Positions 8,468 to 17,757 of a stretch of DNA of 64,000 bases are shown here, piece by piece; the stretch's first letter is position 1, and every line of letters starts with the position of its first letter. Source of the stretch: Bacillota bacterium (GTDB lineage: Bacteria > Bacillota > Limnochordia > Limnochordales > DUMU01); NCBI GenBank assembly GCA_012839805.1, contig DUMU01000048.1:1-64000 (forward strand), in the 5' to 3' direction. The notes beneath the pieces are model-generated. The model was not told the DNA's origin. It did no database searches and saw nothing but the letters and a program-made list of their open reading frames with translations. The translations under genes were made by a program, and so were the position numbers.

Positions 8468-9619
8468 GTGCGTATCGCGCTGGTACCTACGGAGAAGCTG
8501 CCCGTGCCCCCGGTGAGGGGTGGCGCCATCCAAATATACATCGACGGAATTATTCCTTTCCTAACCCGTTACCACGATATCACCGTGTACAGTGTCACCG
8601 ACCCTGAACTACCCGCCGAGTCGACGCTAGGCGGTGCGAAGGTGATCCGTCTGCCCGGCACCCGGTACCATCACAACGTAGCCCAGGCTCTGCGGGAGGC
8701 CGAGTTTGACGTGCTGCACATCTTCAACCGGCCCGCCTGGGTGGCCTCCTTCGCCGAGGCCCAACCGGGGGCACGGCTGATCTTGAGCCTGCACAACGAG
8801 ATGTTTCAACCCGACAAGATCTCGGCCGAAAACGCCACTACCTGCCTCGAGGCGGTTGATCGCCTGGTCACGGTCAGCCATTTCCTCGCCGGCAGTGTGG
8901 CCGCCCGGTATCCCCAGGCCGAGCAGAAGACCAGCGTAATCTATTCGGGAGTCGACCCCGATCTTTACCTGCCCCGCTGGCACCCCCGTGCCCGTTCCTT
9001 GCGAGCCAAGCTCGCCCGCCGGCTGGGGTTCGACCCTGACGCGCCGGTAATTCTCAATGTGGGCCGCCTGTCACCGAAAAAAGGAACTCACATTATTATC
9101 CAGGCGATGGAGACGGTTCATGAGAGGTTTCCCGATGCGGTACTGATCATCGTGGGTAGTAAGTGGTACGGGCAGACGGAGTGGGACGAGTATGGCCTGT
9201 ACCTGCTGAAGCTGGCGGCGCCGTACGGGGGACGGGTCATCCTGACCGGTTTCGTCCCGCCGGCGGAGGTCCCCATGTATTACAGTTCCGCCGACATTTT
9301 CGCCTGCGTCTCCCAGTGGGCGGAGCCCCTGGCTCGCGTCCACTACGAAGCGATGGCGGCGGGGCTACCCATCATCACCACCCGGCGGGGGGGAAACCCC
9401 GAGGTGGTCGAGGGGCTGGGTAACGGCTGGGTGATCGACGACTACGACGACCCCGTCGTCATCGGCACCCACCTGGCGCTGCTGCTGGAAAAGCAGGAGC
9501 TGGCCGATACGATGGGGCGATCCGGGAGAAAGCTCGTAGAAGAGCGGTTCAACTGGGAACGGGTCGCCGGTGAACTGCTGGCCATCTACGCCCAGCTCGA
9601 AGGGGAGGGGCAGCCATGA
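8468..9619 (+). CDS. cotSA: GT4 glycosyltransferase, CotSA type
   Basis: A 383-residue GT-B retaining glycosyltransferase of family GT4. The acceptor half opens with PVRGGAIQIYIDG and VLHIFNRPAWV; the donor half carries NVGRLSPKKGTHIIIQAM and the nucleotide-sugar E-x7-E motif in EPLARVHYEAMAAGLP. B. subtilis CotSA is a GT4 found with CotS, so a role in spore-coat glycan synthesis is likely. GTG at 8468 follows GAGGTGA and lies six bases after the CotS stop; TTG at 8441 in frame is less likely. The stop overlaps the next ATG by four bases (ATGA). Confidence 0.88.
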   Translation: MRIALVPTEKLPVPPVRGGAIQIYIDGIIPFLTRYHDITVYSVTDPELPAESTLGGAKVIRLPGTRYHHNVAQALREAEFDVLHIFNRPAWVASFAEAQPGARLILSLHNEMFQPDKISAENATTCLEAVDRLVTVSHFLAGSVAARYPQAEQKTSVIYSGVDPDLYLPRWHPRARSLRAKLARRLGFDPDAPVILNVGRLSPKKGTHIIIQAMETVHERFPDAVLIIVGSKWYGQTEWDEYGLYLLKLAAPYGGRVILTGFVPPAEVPMYYSSADIFACVSQWAEPLARVHYEAMAAGLPIITTRRGGNPEVVEGLGNGWVIDDYDDPVVIGTHLALLLEKQELADTMGRSGRKLVEERFNWERVAGELLAIYAQLEGEGQP

Positions 9620-11061
9620 CGGTACTGGTGGTAGGAGCAGGCCGGGTGGGGCTGGTCATGGCGGTGGCCCTAGCCCGTCTGGGGCATCGAGTGGTCGGTC
9701 TCGAAAAGGACGCCGAACGCGTAGAGCTCCTGCGCCGGGGGCGTTCACCCTTCTGGGAAGCAGGGCTGCAAGAAGCGCTGCCAGAAGAGATGGAAAGCGG
9801 GCGGTTGCAGTTCCTTCACCTGGATGAACAGGCCGGGATCACCGGCACCGCCGGCATGCCCGGCAGTTCGCAGATAGTGATGCTCTGCGTCGGTACACCT
9901 CCCGCTTCTGCCGGCGGCGTCGACCTGAGCCAGCTGGAAGAGGCGGTGGACTCCCTGCTTCCGTGGCTGCGGGGGACTAACAGAAAGGTTGTCCTCGTCA
10001 CCAAGAGTACGGTCCCCGTCGGTACGGCCCGGGCGCTGGCCGCCAGGATCGAAGCGTACGGGCTGTCGGATCGGGTGCTGGTCGCCAGCAACCCCGAGTT
10101 TCTGCGAGAAGGAACAGCGCTTGAAGATGCGCTCCATCCGCACCGCATCGTCATCGGCGTCCGGGAGCCCGAGGCGGCAGAGATCCTCAGGGAGTTGTAT
10201 GCACCGGTAGACGCACCCACCGTCGTCACCGACTGGCAGACGGCCGAGCTCAGCAAGTACGCGGCCAATGCCTTCCTGGCCACCCGGCTCTCCTTCCTGA
10301 ACGAACTGGCCGATCTGGCCGAGGCCATGGGGGCCGACGTCGTCCAGGTGGCCCACTGCCTGGGCCTTGACCCCCGGATCGGCCCGCACTACCTGAAGGC
10401 GGGCCTGGGGTACGGCGGTTCGTGCCTGCCCAAGGATGTGGCCGGGCTGCTCCACATGGCGGCCGACCTGGGTATAGCTCCCGTGCTTCTGGGGGCCGTG
10501 GCCGCAGTCAACGCCGCCCGCCCCGGTAAGGCGGTGGCCAGGCTGAGGCAGGCGCTGGGAGGCCGGCTGGCGGGCAGGGTGGTCGCGGTTCTGGGACTGA
10601 GCTTTAAGGGCGGAACCGACGACTTGCGCTCCTCGCCAGCCCTGGAGGTGGTACGGCAGCTGCTTCAGGCTGGAGCTCGGGTCCGGGCTTACGATCCGGC
10701 CCACGCTCCCGCACCTGACCTCGCCCGCGGGTTAGCCCGCGCACCGGCTCGCGAGCCGGCCCGCGAGCTGGCGATCGTGAAAGCCCGGGCGGCGATACCA
10801 GACCCGGGCGGCTCCCTCGCCATCTTCCCGGAAGCGTACGAAGCCGTTCGCGGGGCGCAAGCAGTGGCAGTGCTGACCGACTGGGCGGAATTCCCTCAGC
10901 TTGATTGGGCGCGCATCCGAGCACTCATGACCGGCCGCGTAGTGCTGGACGCCCGCCTGTGCCTGGATGAGGCCCGGCTGGCCGGTCTGGGCTTCACCTA
11001 CCTCGCCCCCGGGCGAGGGCAGTTTCCGGCGTCCCCGAGGGAGGCTGGCGAACATGGCTAA
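9616..11061 (+). CDS. ugd: UDP-glucose 6-dehydrogenase
   Basis: A 481-residue enzyme oxidising UDP-glucose to UDP-glucuronate with two NAD. The N-terminal Rossmann site is VLVVGAGRVGLVMAVAL; ASNPEFLREGTA and GYGGSCLPKD (catalytic Cys) are intact; the C-terminal domain has LGLSFKGGTDDLRSSP. Between about residues 365 and 395 there is an unusual Ala/Arg/Glu/Pro-rich insert (ARGLARAPAREPAREL); its DNA contains the perfect 16-bp palindrome CCGGCTCGCGAGCCGG at 10744-10759, suggesting a local expansion. The gene is coupled on both sides (four-base overlap with GT4, eight-base overlap with the epimerase). Confidence 0.95.
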   Translation: MTVLVVGAGRVGLVMAVALARLGHRVVGLEKDAERVELLRRGRSPFWEAGLQEALPEEMESGRLQFLHLDEQAGITGTAGMPGSSQIVMLCVGTPPASAGGVDLSQLEEAVDSLLPWLRGTNRKVVLVTKSTVPVGTARALAARIEAYGLSDRVLVASNPEFLREGTALEDALHPHRIVIGVREPEAAEILRELYAPVDAPTVVTDWQTAELSKYAANAFLATRLSFLNELADLAEAMGADVVQVAHCLGLDPRIGPHYLKAGLGYGGSCLPKDVAGLLHMAADLGIAPVLLGAVAAVNAARPGKAVARLRQALGGRLAGRVVAVLGLSFKGGTDDLRSSPALEVVRQLLQAGARVRAYDPAHAPAPDLARGLARAPAREPARELAIVKARAAIPDPGGSLAIFPEAYEAVRGAQAVAVLTDWAEFPQLDWARIRALMTGRVVLDARLCLDEARLAGLGFTYLAPGRGQFPASPREAGEHG

Positions 11062-12040
11062 AGCCATCGTGACCGGGGCAGCCGGGTTCATCGGGTCGAC
11101 CCTGGCCGAGAAGTTGCTCGAGCAAGGGCATGAAGTGGTTGGCATCGACGCTTTCTTACCCAACTACTGTATCCATCAAAAACAAGACAACTGGGACCGG
11201 CTGCGAGCTCGGGACGGGTTCACCGGGCTGCTGGGCGACCTGGTACGCCTGGACCTTGGACAGGTCGCAGCCGGTGCGGACGTGATCTTCCACCAGGCCG
11301 CGCTCGCGGGTGTGCGTGAGAGCTGGGGTGGAAACTTCCCGGCGTATCTGCACAACAACGTGCTGGCGACCCAGGTACTGCTGGGCCTGGCCGTCAGGCA
11401 TCAGATCAAGAAGTTTGTCTATGCCTCGTCCTCTTCGGTGTATGGCAAGCAGCCCACCCTTCCGCTCCATGAAGGAATGCTTCCCCGCCCCTACTCGCCT
11501 TACGGAGTAACCAAACTGGCCGGCGAACACCTGGTCCGGGCCTACCACGAAAACTTCGGCCTGGCGACGGTGAGCCTGCGCTATTTCACCGTCTACGGAC
11601 CCCGCCAACGCCGGGACATGGCCGTCTATAACTTTATCGATGCCATCGCCCACGGCCGCGAGGTCCGGGTGTACGGGGACGGCAACCAGACCCGTGACTT
11701 CACCTACGTAGATGACGTCGTCCAGGCCAATATCGCTGCCTGGCAGGCTCTGTCGAACGCCGGGTGCGGTTCTCGTCCTCCGGCCACGGCGAACGTGAAC
11801 GGCGAAGTCCTCAACGTAGGCAGCGGCACTTCGGTTACGATAAGAGAGCTCATCGAAGCCATCGGCCGGGTGGTCGGGCGCGCTCCCCGCATTGCCACCG
11901 CGCCGGCCGCCCCCGGCGACGTTAGTGCCACACTGGCCAACGTAGAGCGGACCAGGACCATGTTGGGGTGGCAACCGGTCACCCCCCTGCAGGAGGGCCT
12001 GCTCGCTCAGTACCGGTGGTATCAAGAGACGCAGCGGTAA
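11054..12040 (+). CDS. UDP-sugar epimerase/dehydratase (SDR), probably acting on UDP-glucuronate
   Basis: A 328-residue extended SDR. Rossmann motif TGAAGFIGSTLAEKLL at the N-terminus, catalytic Ser in SSSVYGK, the YSPYGVTKLAGEHL Tyr-x3-Lys, and the substrate-binding FTVYGPRQR and GDGNQTRDFTYVDDVV. Coming straight after UDP-glucose dehydrogenase it most likely converts UDP-glucuronate to UDP-galacturonate or decarboxylates it to UDP-xylose; the sequence alone does not decide. ATG at 11054 overlaps the ugd stop by eight bases. Last gene of the plus-strand coat-glycan operon; it ends seven bases before a convergent gene. Confidence 0.85.
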   Translation: MAKAIVTGAAGFIGSTLAEKLLEQGHEVVGIDAFLPNYCIHQKQDNWDRLRARDGFTGLLGDLVRLDLGQVAAGADVIFHQAALAGVRESWGGNFPAYLHNNVLATQVLLGLAVRHQIKKFVYASSSSVYGKQPTLPLHEGMLPRPYSPYGVTKLAGEHLVRAYHENFGLATVSLRYFTVYGPRQRRDMAVYNFIDAIAHGREVRVYGDGNQTRDFTYVDDVVQANIAAWQALSNAGCGSRPPATANVNGEVLNVGSGTSVTIRELIEAIGRVVGRAPRIATAPAAPGDVSATLANVERTRTMLGWQPVTPLQEGLLAQYRWYQETQR

Positions 12041-12047
12041 GACTGAC

Positions 12048-13034
12048 TCATACTCCTTTATCCTTGCGCCACCGGCGATAATCCGCCCAGAGCTTCTCAG
12101 CACCCTCGACCCGAGCCGGCGCCCGCGAGTCGGGGTCGTTCATGAGGCCAAAATACTGATAGCAGATAACCTTCTCGACATGCGGCGAGACGGCGGCAAT
12201 CTGCCGTTCCACCCGGGCAAAGGGAGCAGCGATGGGGGGATCGCGGTAGGGTTGACCGTGGTAGTCGAAGACCTCCACGTTGGCCCAGAGGGGAATCTGC
12301 GCCTGCCGGTGCGCGGCGGCCAGGCGCCGGAAGATGGCCGGCAATTCCTCTACCCGCGTCTTGCGCACCCCCACTTCGTCCTGGTAGGCCACGATGTCGA
12401 CGGCCAGTTCCCGCAACTGGCGGGTGTACTCCTCATCCCCTGCTGCCGAGCGGGTTCCGTAGGGTGAGATAAGTATCTGGCGAGAGCGGTCCAGCTGTTT
12501 GCAAATAGCGGCGAATTCCCGGGTGTATTCGATGTATACGGGAGCAAAGTAGCCGCTGATACCGCATTCGGCCGGCAGATACCAGCCGGCGAGCGACGGG
12601 TGGTGGCCGTACCGGTCCAGTAACTCGGCGGGAACGAGCCGCCGCAATTCCCGTTCGGCAGGCGTGGCCCGGTGGTCATCGGAGACATCGACTCCGAAAA
12701 AGCCGAGCCCCAGGAATACACGGGCTTCTCTCTCATCGGCCGCCGCCAGCACTGCCTCCACCGGGTCGGCCGCGGCCACGGGCCAGCGATCGGGTATTAC
12801 TCGGGACGGCCAGAACGCCTTCCCGTGCAGGCTGACACAGGAGGCAATCAGCGTATCCATGCCGGCGTCGACCATCTCCCAAACCTTGTAACGCCACTGG
12901 TCATCCGTGAAAGCGGCCGCCGCCTCACTCCAGGCCGCAATCGGGTTGCGATGGCGAAAGTCGAACCACGTCCCCGTGATCGGTCGGAGCGACGGGAAAG
13001 TCCCATCCGGTCGTGCCACACTGGAATAAGTCAT
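12048..13034 (-). CDS. DUF4434-type TIM-barrel protein, possible glycosidase
   Basis: A 328-residue protein with no signal peptide. It starts with PITGTWFDFRHRN and contains DAGMDTLIASCVS, LGLGFFGVD, GWYLPAECG, ILISPYGTRSA, VDIVAYQDEVGVRKT, LWANVEVFD and VICYQYFGLMNDPDS, spaced like the strands of a beta/alpha barrel. This matches the DUF4434 family, related in fold to glycosidases; acidic residues at strand ends (Glu in LPAECG, Glu in ANVEVF) are candidate catalytic groups. Substrate unknown. A GGAGG site lies ahead of the ATG at 13034. Its stop faces the epimerase stop; the gene 13126-13938 lies upstream on the same strand and may be co-transcribed. Confidence 0.75.
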   Translation of the reverse strand: MTYSSVARPDGTFPSLRPITGTWFDFRHRNPIAAWSEAAAAFTDDQWRYKVWEMVDAGMDTLIASCVSLHGKAFWPSRVIPDRWPVAAADPVEAVLAAADEREARVFLGLGFFGVDVSDDHRATPAERELRRLVPAELLDRYGHHPSLAGWYLPAECGISGYFAPVYIEYTREFAAICKQLDRSRQILISPYGTRSAAGDEEYTRQLRELAVDIVAYQDEVGVRKTRVEELPAIFRRLAAAHRQAQIPLWANVEVFDYHGQPYRDPPIAAPFARVERQIAAVSPHVEKVICYQYFGLMNDPDSRAPARVEGAEKLWADYRRWRKDKGV

Positions 13035-13125
13035 GGTGAACTACCTGCTCCTCCCAGCCGGCGTTTCGCTTCCCGGCCGGCTCCCGGCCGGCCGATTCCT
13101 GCAGGCCTCCCATAACCAATGTTCA

Positions 13126-13938
13126 TCACAGGGAATCCCGAACCTGCCGGAACCGGGGCAACTGCCGGCCGATCTCGGATACCGTTCGACCGATCACCAG
13201 CGGGCCGAGCAGAACTCCGGCCACCCCCACTGCTGCCAGCAACCGGAGGTCCTGGGGGCTGAAAACTAGCTGCGACGGAACTATCACCGGCAGTCGCGAA
13301 TCCTGACAGACCTGCGCGTATCTGACCAGGGTGGCTGCGGTCAAGGGGCGTCCCACTTCACCGGGCGCGGCCACGGCCGCCTCCACCAGGTCGATTCCGG
13401 GCAGTCGAGTCAAGCACGGTAGAAGTGGGGGCACGTGGTGCACGGGCAGGGCGTGGACGTGGTTAGGTGCCGGGCCGGCATTGGCCGGGTCGGCCACCAG
13501 GTAAGCAGTGGCCACCAGGTCGGCATGGGAGAGGGCCGCCATCACCGCGGGCCGGCCCTCCTGCAGGCTTCGCCTCAACGCCGCGCCGGGAAGAGCAAAC
13601 CAGGGTGCGTCAATAAAGTCCACTCCGGCTGCGGCCATCTCCTCGAAGGCACGCTCATCGGCCATCGCGTCACCCTGTCCGGGGACAACCCCGACCGGTA
13701 GGTCTACGGCGGCCAGCACCGCCAGAATGCCTTCCCTCTCTTCTTCCCAGCTACCGAAACGGCTGCCGGTGATCTCGTGAACGGTGTTCAAATGCAATTT
13801 TACCGCGTCTGCCCCGGCTTCCTGAGCCGCCCGGGCCAGCTCGGGATCGTTGGCCGCGAGGCTCACAATGAGAGGGAAACGCTTCTCGTACACCAGCGAC
13901 TTCAATCTGCTTCCTTGCATTTCATTCACAGGTCCCAT
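13126..13938 (-). CDS. TIM-barrel protein of unknown function
   Basis: A 270-residue soluble protein with a regular beta/alpha repeat: FPLIVSLAAND, AGADAVKLHLNTVHE, LPVGVVPGQGD, AGVDFIDAPWF, PAVMAALSHAD, GIDLVEAAV, LPVIVPSQLVFS and VGVAGVLLGPLVIGRT. The last strand with GPLVIG resembles the C-terminal phosphate-binding loop of NanE-like and related barrels, so a phosphosugar epimerase or aldolase is possible. I do not recognise a specific family. GGAAAGGAAAG precedes the ATG, and a candidate promoter lies about 50 bases further upstream. Likely the first gene of a two-gene unit with the DUF4434 protein. Confidence 0.6.
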   Translation of the reverse strand: MGPVNEMQGSRLKSLVYEKRFPLIVSLAANDPELARAAQEAGADAVKLHLNTVHEITGSRFGSWEEEREGILAVLAAVDLPVGVVPGQGDAMADERAFEEMAAAGVDFIDAPWFALPGAALRRSLQEGRPAVMAALSHADLVATAYLVADPANAGPAPNHVHALPVHHVPPLLPCLTRLPGIDLVEAAVAAPGEVGRPLTAATLVRYAQVCQDSRLPVIVPSQLVFSPQDLRLLAAVGVAGVLLGPLVIGRTVSEIGRQLPRFRQVRDSL

Positions 13939-13983
13939 TCACTTTCCTTTCCGGTTCACGCGTCGAGCAAACCTGTCGCAACC

Positions 13984-14012
13984 AATGTATACATAATCTG
14001 GCATCCGATCAA
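13984..14012 (-). promoter_or_regulatory. Candidate sigma-A-type promoter for the 13938 gene
   Basis: On the minus strand TTGATC and TACATT are separated by 17 bases. The expected start point is about 40 bases before the ATG at 13938. Both boxes deviate from consensus. Confidence 0.35.
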
Positions 14013-14197
14013 GGCCAAGGGCGGCGGCGCAGCCAAAGGCGTCACTTAACCGCCGTCTCTCGTTATTTCCCGCCCCGATCACCGGGCTGGATAGTGCTGG
14101 ACGCGATGCGCATACTTCTGGAGGTGATCCCGCCAGGCTGACTGCTCGATCGATTATTGCGGAGAGGAACTATCACCGAACCAAGGAGTGATACCCT

Positions 14198-14530
14198 TTG
14201 TCATCCGGCAAGAACATCAACCTGGACGCACCCACCCGCTACGACCGCCCCCGCTCGCAGCTCACACCCGAGTCGGGAACGGGACGTAACGACCGGGACC
14301 AGGATCTGGCCCGCAACCAGCGGCTCGGCCTTGACGAGAAAATCGAGGCCAAAGTGCGGGCCGTCCTGCCGAGCGACCGGGAGTTGCAGCAGTATGCCTT
14401 GCAGGCCGCCGTTCACGAGGGCGAGGTCAAGCTTGAGGGCACGGCACGTCAAGGTGATCACCGCCGCCGCGCTCGCCGGCCCGCCGGCCTTCGACCCAGC
14501 TCCAGGCCACCGGGATCACGAACAGGGTGA
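14198..14530 (+). pseudogene. BON-domain protein cut short at the RND gene end
   Basis: The TTG start at 14198 has an excellent AAGGAGTG site. After about 45 polar residues the protein shows the first half of a BON domain: LGLDEKIEAKVRAVLPSD, ELQQYALQAAV, EGEVKLEGTA. A BON domain should continue with a second helix and strand, but after TARQ the frame becomes Arg/Pro-rich nonsense (GDHRRRARRPAGL) that is antisense to the C-terminus of the RND transporter, over a 104-base convergent overlap. This looks like a deletion joining the two genes near 14445. The product, if made, lacks half its domain. Confidence 0.6.
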
Positions 14531-17500
14531 GGAACATTGCCACCGTCAGGCCTCCCATGATGGACAAAGCCAGGGGCCGGTCGATCTCCGCCCCCTCGCC
14601 CCGGCTGAAGGCCAACGGGATCAATCCCACGATCGTAGTGATCGACGTCATCAGCACCGGTCGCAGGCGCACCCGGCCCGCCTGCGCCGCCGCTTCCCGG
14701 GCCTCCATGCCCTGCCGCCGCAACTGATTGGCGAAGTCTACCAGAACAATCCCGTTGTTGACCGCAATGCCACCCAGCACAATGAGGCCGACCAGCGAAA
14801 TGATACTGATCGCCTGCCCTCCGGCCCAAGTGGCCAGGATCGCCCCGGCGGCGGCCAGGGGAACGGTCAGCATGATGACCAAAGGATGCCGGAGGGATTC
14901 GAACTGGGCCGCCATCACCATGTAGACCAGTATGACCGCCAGTACCAGAGCGAGCCGGAGGTCGGCAAAGGAGTTGCGCATGATCTCCGTGAGGCCTCCC
15001 AGCCTGACCGAAACCCCTGGCGGCAACGGCATCTCCCGCAGTGCCTTCTCCACCCGGTTGCTCGCTGCCCCGAGGTTACCGTCGACCGGGACCGCGGTGA
15101 CGGTGACCATTCTCTGCCCGTCCTGCCGCTCTACCGTCAACGGGCTTTGTACCTTCTTTTCCTCGACTACCGCCCTTACCCGCACGTAGCTCGGGACACC
15201 GCCCGGCGCCGCCGTGGCCTGAGCTGCACCGGCTCCACCGGCAGCGGTGGGGGGGGCCATACGCATGACGTTCATTCCGGGAATACCCAACCGGCCGACG
15301 GCGTCCACCGAGCGCTCCGGCAGGGCCGCCTTTACTACCACCGGCACCTCTTGTCCATCCAGCAAGACGCTTCCGACCTCCTGGCCCACCAGGGCTTCCC
15401 GTACCCCCAAGCCCAGCTGGGCAGCGGTCAGTCCGCCCAGCAAGAGCCTGGTCCGATTGGGATCAAGCACCACCATGGGCCGGGCTTCCTCCAGCGACGA
15501 GCTGACGTCCCGCAAACCGGGCAGCTGCCGCAGGCGTTTCACCACCTCTTGGCTGGTCTGCGCGATTGCGGCGGCATCTTCTCCCCGGATTTCCACCGTC
15601 ACCTGGCGGCTCAGGTAGCTGCTGAGCGCCCCGGCCACCATGGCCTCGTCGCTCACCCTGATCGTAGCCTGGGGATAGCGCTCCTGGACCGGCCTCAGCT
15701 CTTCACGCACCGCGGCCACGACCTCGGCCGCGGTGCGCCGGCGTTCGGCCTTGCGCTTCAAAACCACGGTGATGGTCCCCTGGTTTCCGGCCGTGCCCGT
15801 TACCTGGCTGATGAAGTCCGTGCCGCCTCCCGAACCCACCTGGGTGGAGAACGACTCCTTCTCGGGAAGCTTTTTCACCACTTCTTCGATCTCCCGTATT
15901 ACCCGATCAGTATCCCGGGCAGGGGTGCCCGGAGGTAGCTTAACCGTGATGCTGAACTCGCCCATGTCTATCGCCGGAATGAACTCCGTGGCCATGAACG
16001 GCACCACCGCGGCCGTAGCCAGCACCAGTACCGCCGCGCCGGCCATGATCCAGCCCCGATGGTGCAAGGACCACCTAAGCCCCTGGCCATATGCCTCCCG
16101 TAACCGGAGAAACCAGCCGACCCTGGAGCCGGGCCTCTCCCCGGTCGAACTTCCTCGTCGCAGCGACGCGAGGAGCGGAACGAAAGTGGCGGAGACGGCC
16201 AGGGAGGAGGCGAGGGCCATGGATACGGTAAGAGCCAGCTCCCGGAAGAGCTCCCCCGCGAGCCCCCCGACGAATACCACCGGCAGGAAGACCGCCAGCG
16301 TCGTCAACGTAGAGGCGGTGATGGCCAGGAGCACTTCTCCCGTGCCTCGCACGGCCGCCGTCGCCGGGTCCTCCCCCATTTCGCGATGACGGAAGATACT
16401 CTCGAGCACTACGATGGAGTTGTCTACCAGCATTCCAATACCGAGAGCCAGACCCCCCAAAGACATGAGGTTGAGGGTCAGACCGCCGAAGTACATGGCC
16501 ACTCCGGTAACCAGCACCGAGAAGGGGATCGCCAAGGCGATCACCAGCGTGCTCCATACATCGGCGAGGAAGAGAAAGAGGACCACTACGGCCAGGATGC
16601 CGCCAATCAGTGCACTTTGGCTTACATCCCGGATGGAAAGCCGGATGAAGTCGGACTGATCGAAGACCGTCACCAGCCGGAGCCGGGGTTCCTCTACGGC
16701 CAGCCGGCGCAGCGTGTCGTGAACGGCCCGGGCCGCAATCACCGTGTTCGTGCCTGATTCCTTGTCGATCGTGAGTAAAATGGCCGGCAAGCCGTTCACA
16801 CGGGTGTAGCCTTCGGTGCTTTCGTACGCCTCGCGTACCTCCGCTACGTCACCTACGGTGAGAAACTGGGGAACCATGAGCCCGAATAGTCCCAAACCGG
16901 GGGCTCCTCCGGTCATCACCGGAGTACCCTCGCCTCCCGCGCTTTCCGGCAGCCGCCGCTGCCCGATGACGAGCTCCCGCACCTGGTCCACCGAGGTGAA
17001 GCGGCTTCCCACCCGCGCCGGGTATTCCTTGCCATCCTGAACCACCGTGCCGATGGGAACTGACATGTTCTGATACTGGATCACCTGAGCCAGGGTGGCC
17101 GCACTCAATCCCTGCTCTTCAAGACGCTCCGGGTCATAGAGCACCTGGACTTCCCGGCGAGAAGCACCAACCGCCCTTACTTGCGCTACTCCGGGGGTTT
17201 GCTCGAGCCGCGGCATAACCCGTTCCTGTACCCGCCGGGTCAACTCGCCGGCGGGTAGATCGGCAGAAACCCCGACCATCATCATGGGGAGCTGCGCCGG
17301 ATCGAGCCGCAGGATCAGCGGGTCCTCCACTGACTCCGGCAGCCGGAGCCTCACCTGGCGGAGTCGATCGCCAAGCTCCTGAACGGCGGCGTCGAGGCTC
17401 GTTCCCCAGTGGAACTCGGCTATAGTGATGGAAACGTTCTCGGCCGCCACGGAGGTGACCCGGTTCAAGCCGCCGATGGTACGCACGACTCCCTCGATAG

Positions 17501-17696
17501 GACGCGACACTGACTCTTCTACGGTGTTCGGGTCGGCATTCGGGTAGACGGTTAGAATGGCGAGCACCGGGAGCTGCAATCTGGGAAGTAGATCCAATCC
17601 AAGCCGGGGCACGGCCACCACGCTGAAGACGACCACCGCGAGGCCGACCATCAGCATGAGCGTCGGCCGGTTGATCGCAAGGCGCGCCAGTCCCAC
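14427..17696 (-). CDS. RND-superfamily exporter permease (AcrB/HAE1 type)
   Basis: A 1089-residue inner-membrane transporter with the AcrB layout: TM1 (residues 10-30), large periplasmic loop, TM2-6, TM7, second periplasmic loop, TM8-12. Seen: AINRPTLMLMVGLAVVVFS, VYPNADPNTVEESVSRPIE, and GIGMLVDNSIVVLESI (TM4 aspartate retained, second position Asn, common outside Proteobacteria), and LIVLGGIAVNNGIVLVDFAN. It would use the proton gradient to export lipophilic compounds or lipids. GTG at 17696 has AGGAGG about nine bases ahead. No HlyD-type adaptor is nearby; the upstream partner is a LolA-fold protein, with 61 bases between them. The C-terminus overlaps the truncated BON gene. Confidence 0.93.
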   Translation of the reverse strand: MGLARLAINRPTLMLMVGLAVVVFSVVAVPRLGLDLLPRLQLPVLAILTVYPNADPNTVEESVSRPIEGVVRTIGGLNRVTSVAAENVSITIAEFHWGTSLDAAVQELGDRLRQVRLRLPESVEDPLILRLDPAQLPMMMVGVSADLPAGELTRRVQERVMPRLEQTPGVAQVRAVGASRREVQVLYDPERLEEQGLSAATLAQVIQYQNMSVPIGTVVQDGKEYPARVGSRFTSVDQVRELVIGQRRLPESAGGEGTPVMTGGAPGLGLFGLMVPQFLTVGDVAEVREAYESTEGYTRVNGLPAILLTIDKESGTNTVIAARAVHDTLRRLAVEEPRLRLVTVFDQSDFIRLSIRDVSQSALIGGILAVVVLFLFLADVWSTLVIALAIPFSVLVTGVAMYFGGLTLNLMSLGGLALGIGMLVDNSIVVLESIFRHREMGEDPATAAVRGTGEVLLAITASTLTTLAVFLPVVFVGGLAGELFRELALTVSMALASSLAVSATFVPLLASLRRGSSTGERPGSRVGWFLRLREAYGQGLRWSLHHRGWIMAGAAVLVLATAAVVPFMATEFIPAIDMGEFSITVKLPPGTPARDTDRVIREIEEVVKKLPEKESFSTQVGSGGGTDFISQVTGTAGNQGTITVVLKRKAERRRTAAEVVAAVREELRPVQERYPQATIRVSDEAMVAGALSSYLSRQVTVEIRGEDAAAIAQTSQEVVKRLRQLPGLRDVSSSLEEARPMVVLDPNRTRLLLGGLTAAQLGLGVREALVGQEVGSVLLDGQEVPVVVKAALPERSVDAVGRLGIPGMNVMRMAPPTAAGGAGAAQATAAPGGVPSYVRVRAVVEEKKVQSPLTVERQDGQRMVTVTAVPVDGNLGAASNRVEKALREMPLPPGVSVRLGGLTEIMRNSFADLRLALVLAVILVYMVMAAQFESLRHPLVIMLTVPLAAAGAILATWAGGQAISIISLVGLIVLGGIAVNNGIVLVDFANQLRRQGMEAREAAAQAGRVRLRPVLMTSITTIVGLIPLAFSRGEGAEIDRPLALSIMGGLTVAMFLTLFVIPVAWSWVEGRRAGERGGGDHLDVPCPQA

Positions 17697-17757
17697 AACG
17701 GCTGCCTCCTACTCTTACTCTGTGGTTGCAGTTCTGCCGGACTCCCCGGACTGCCGG

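Noticed and set aside
14157-15938. A 593-residue plus-strand frame
   Set aside because: Mostly antisense to the RND exporter; its beginning overlaps the BON fragment in another frame.
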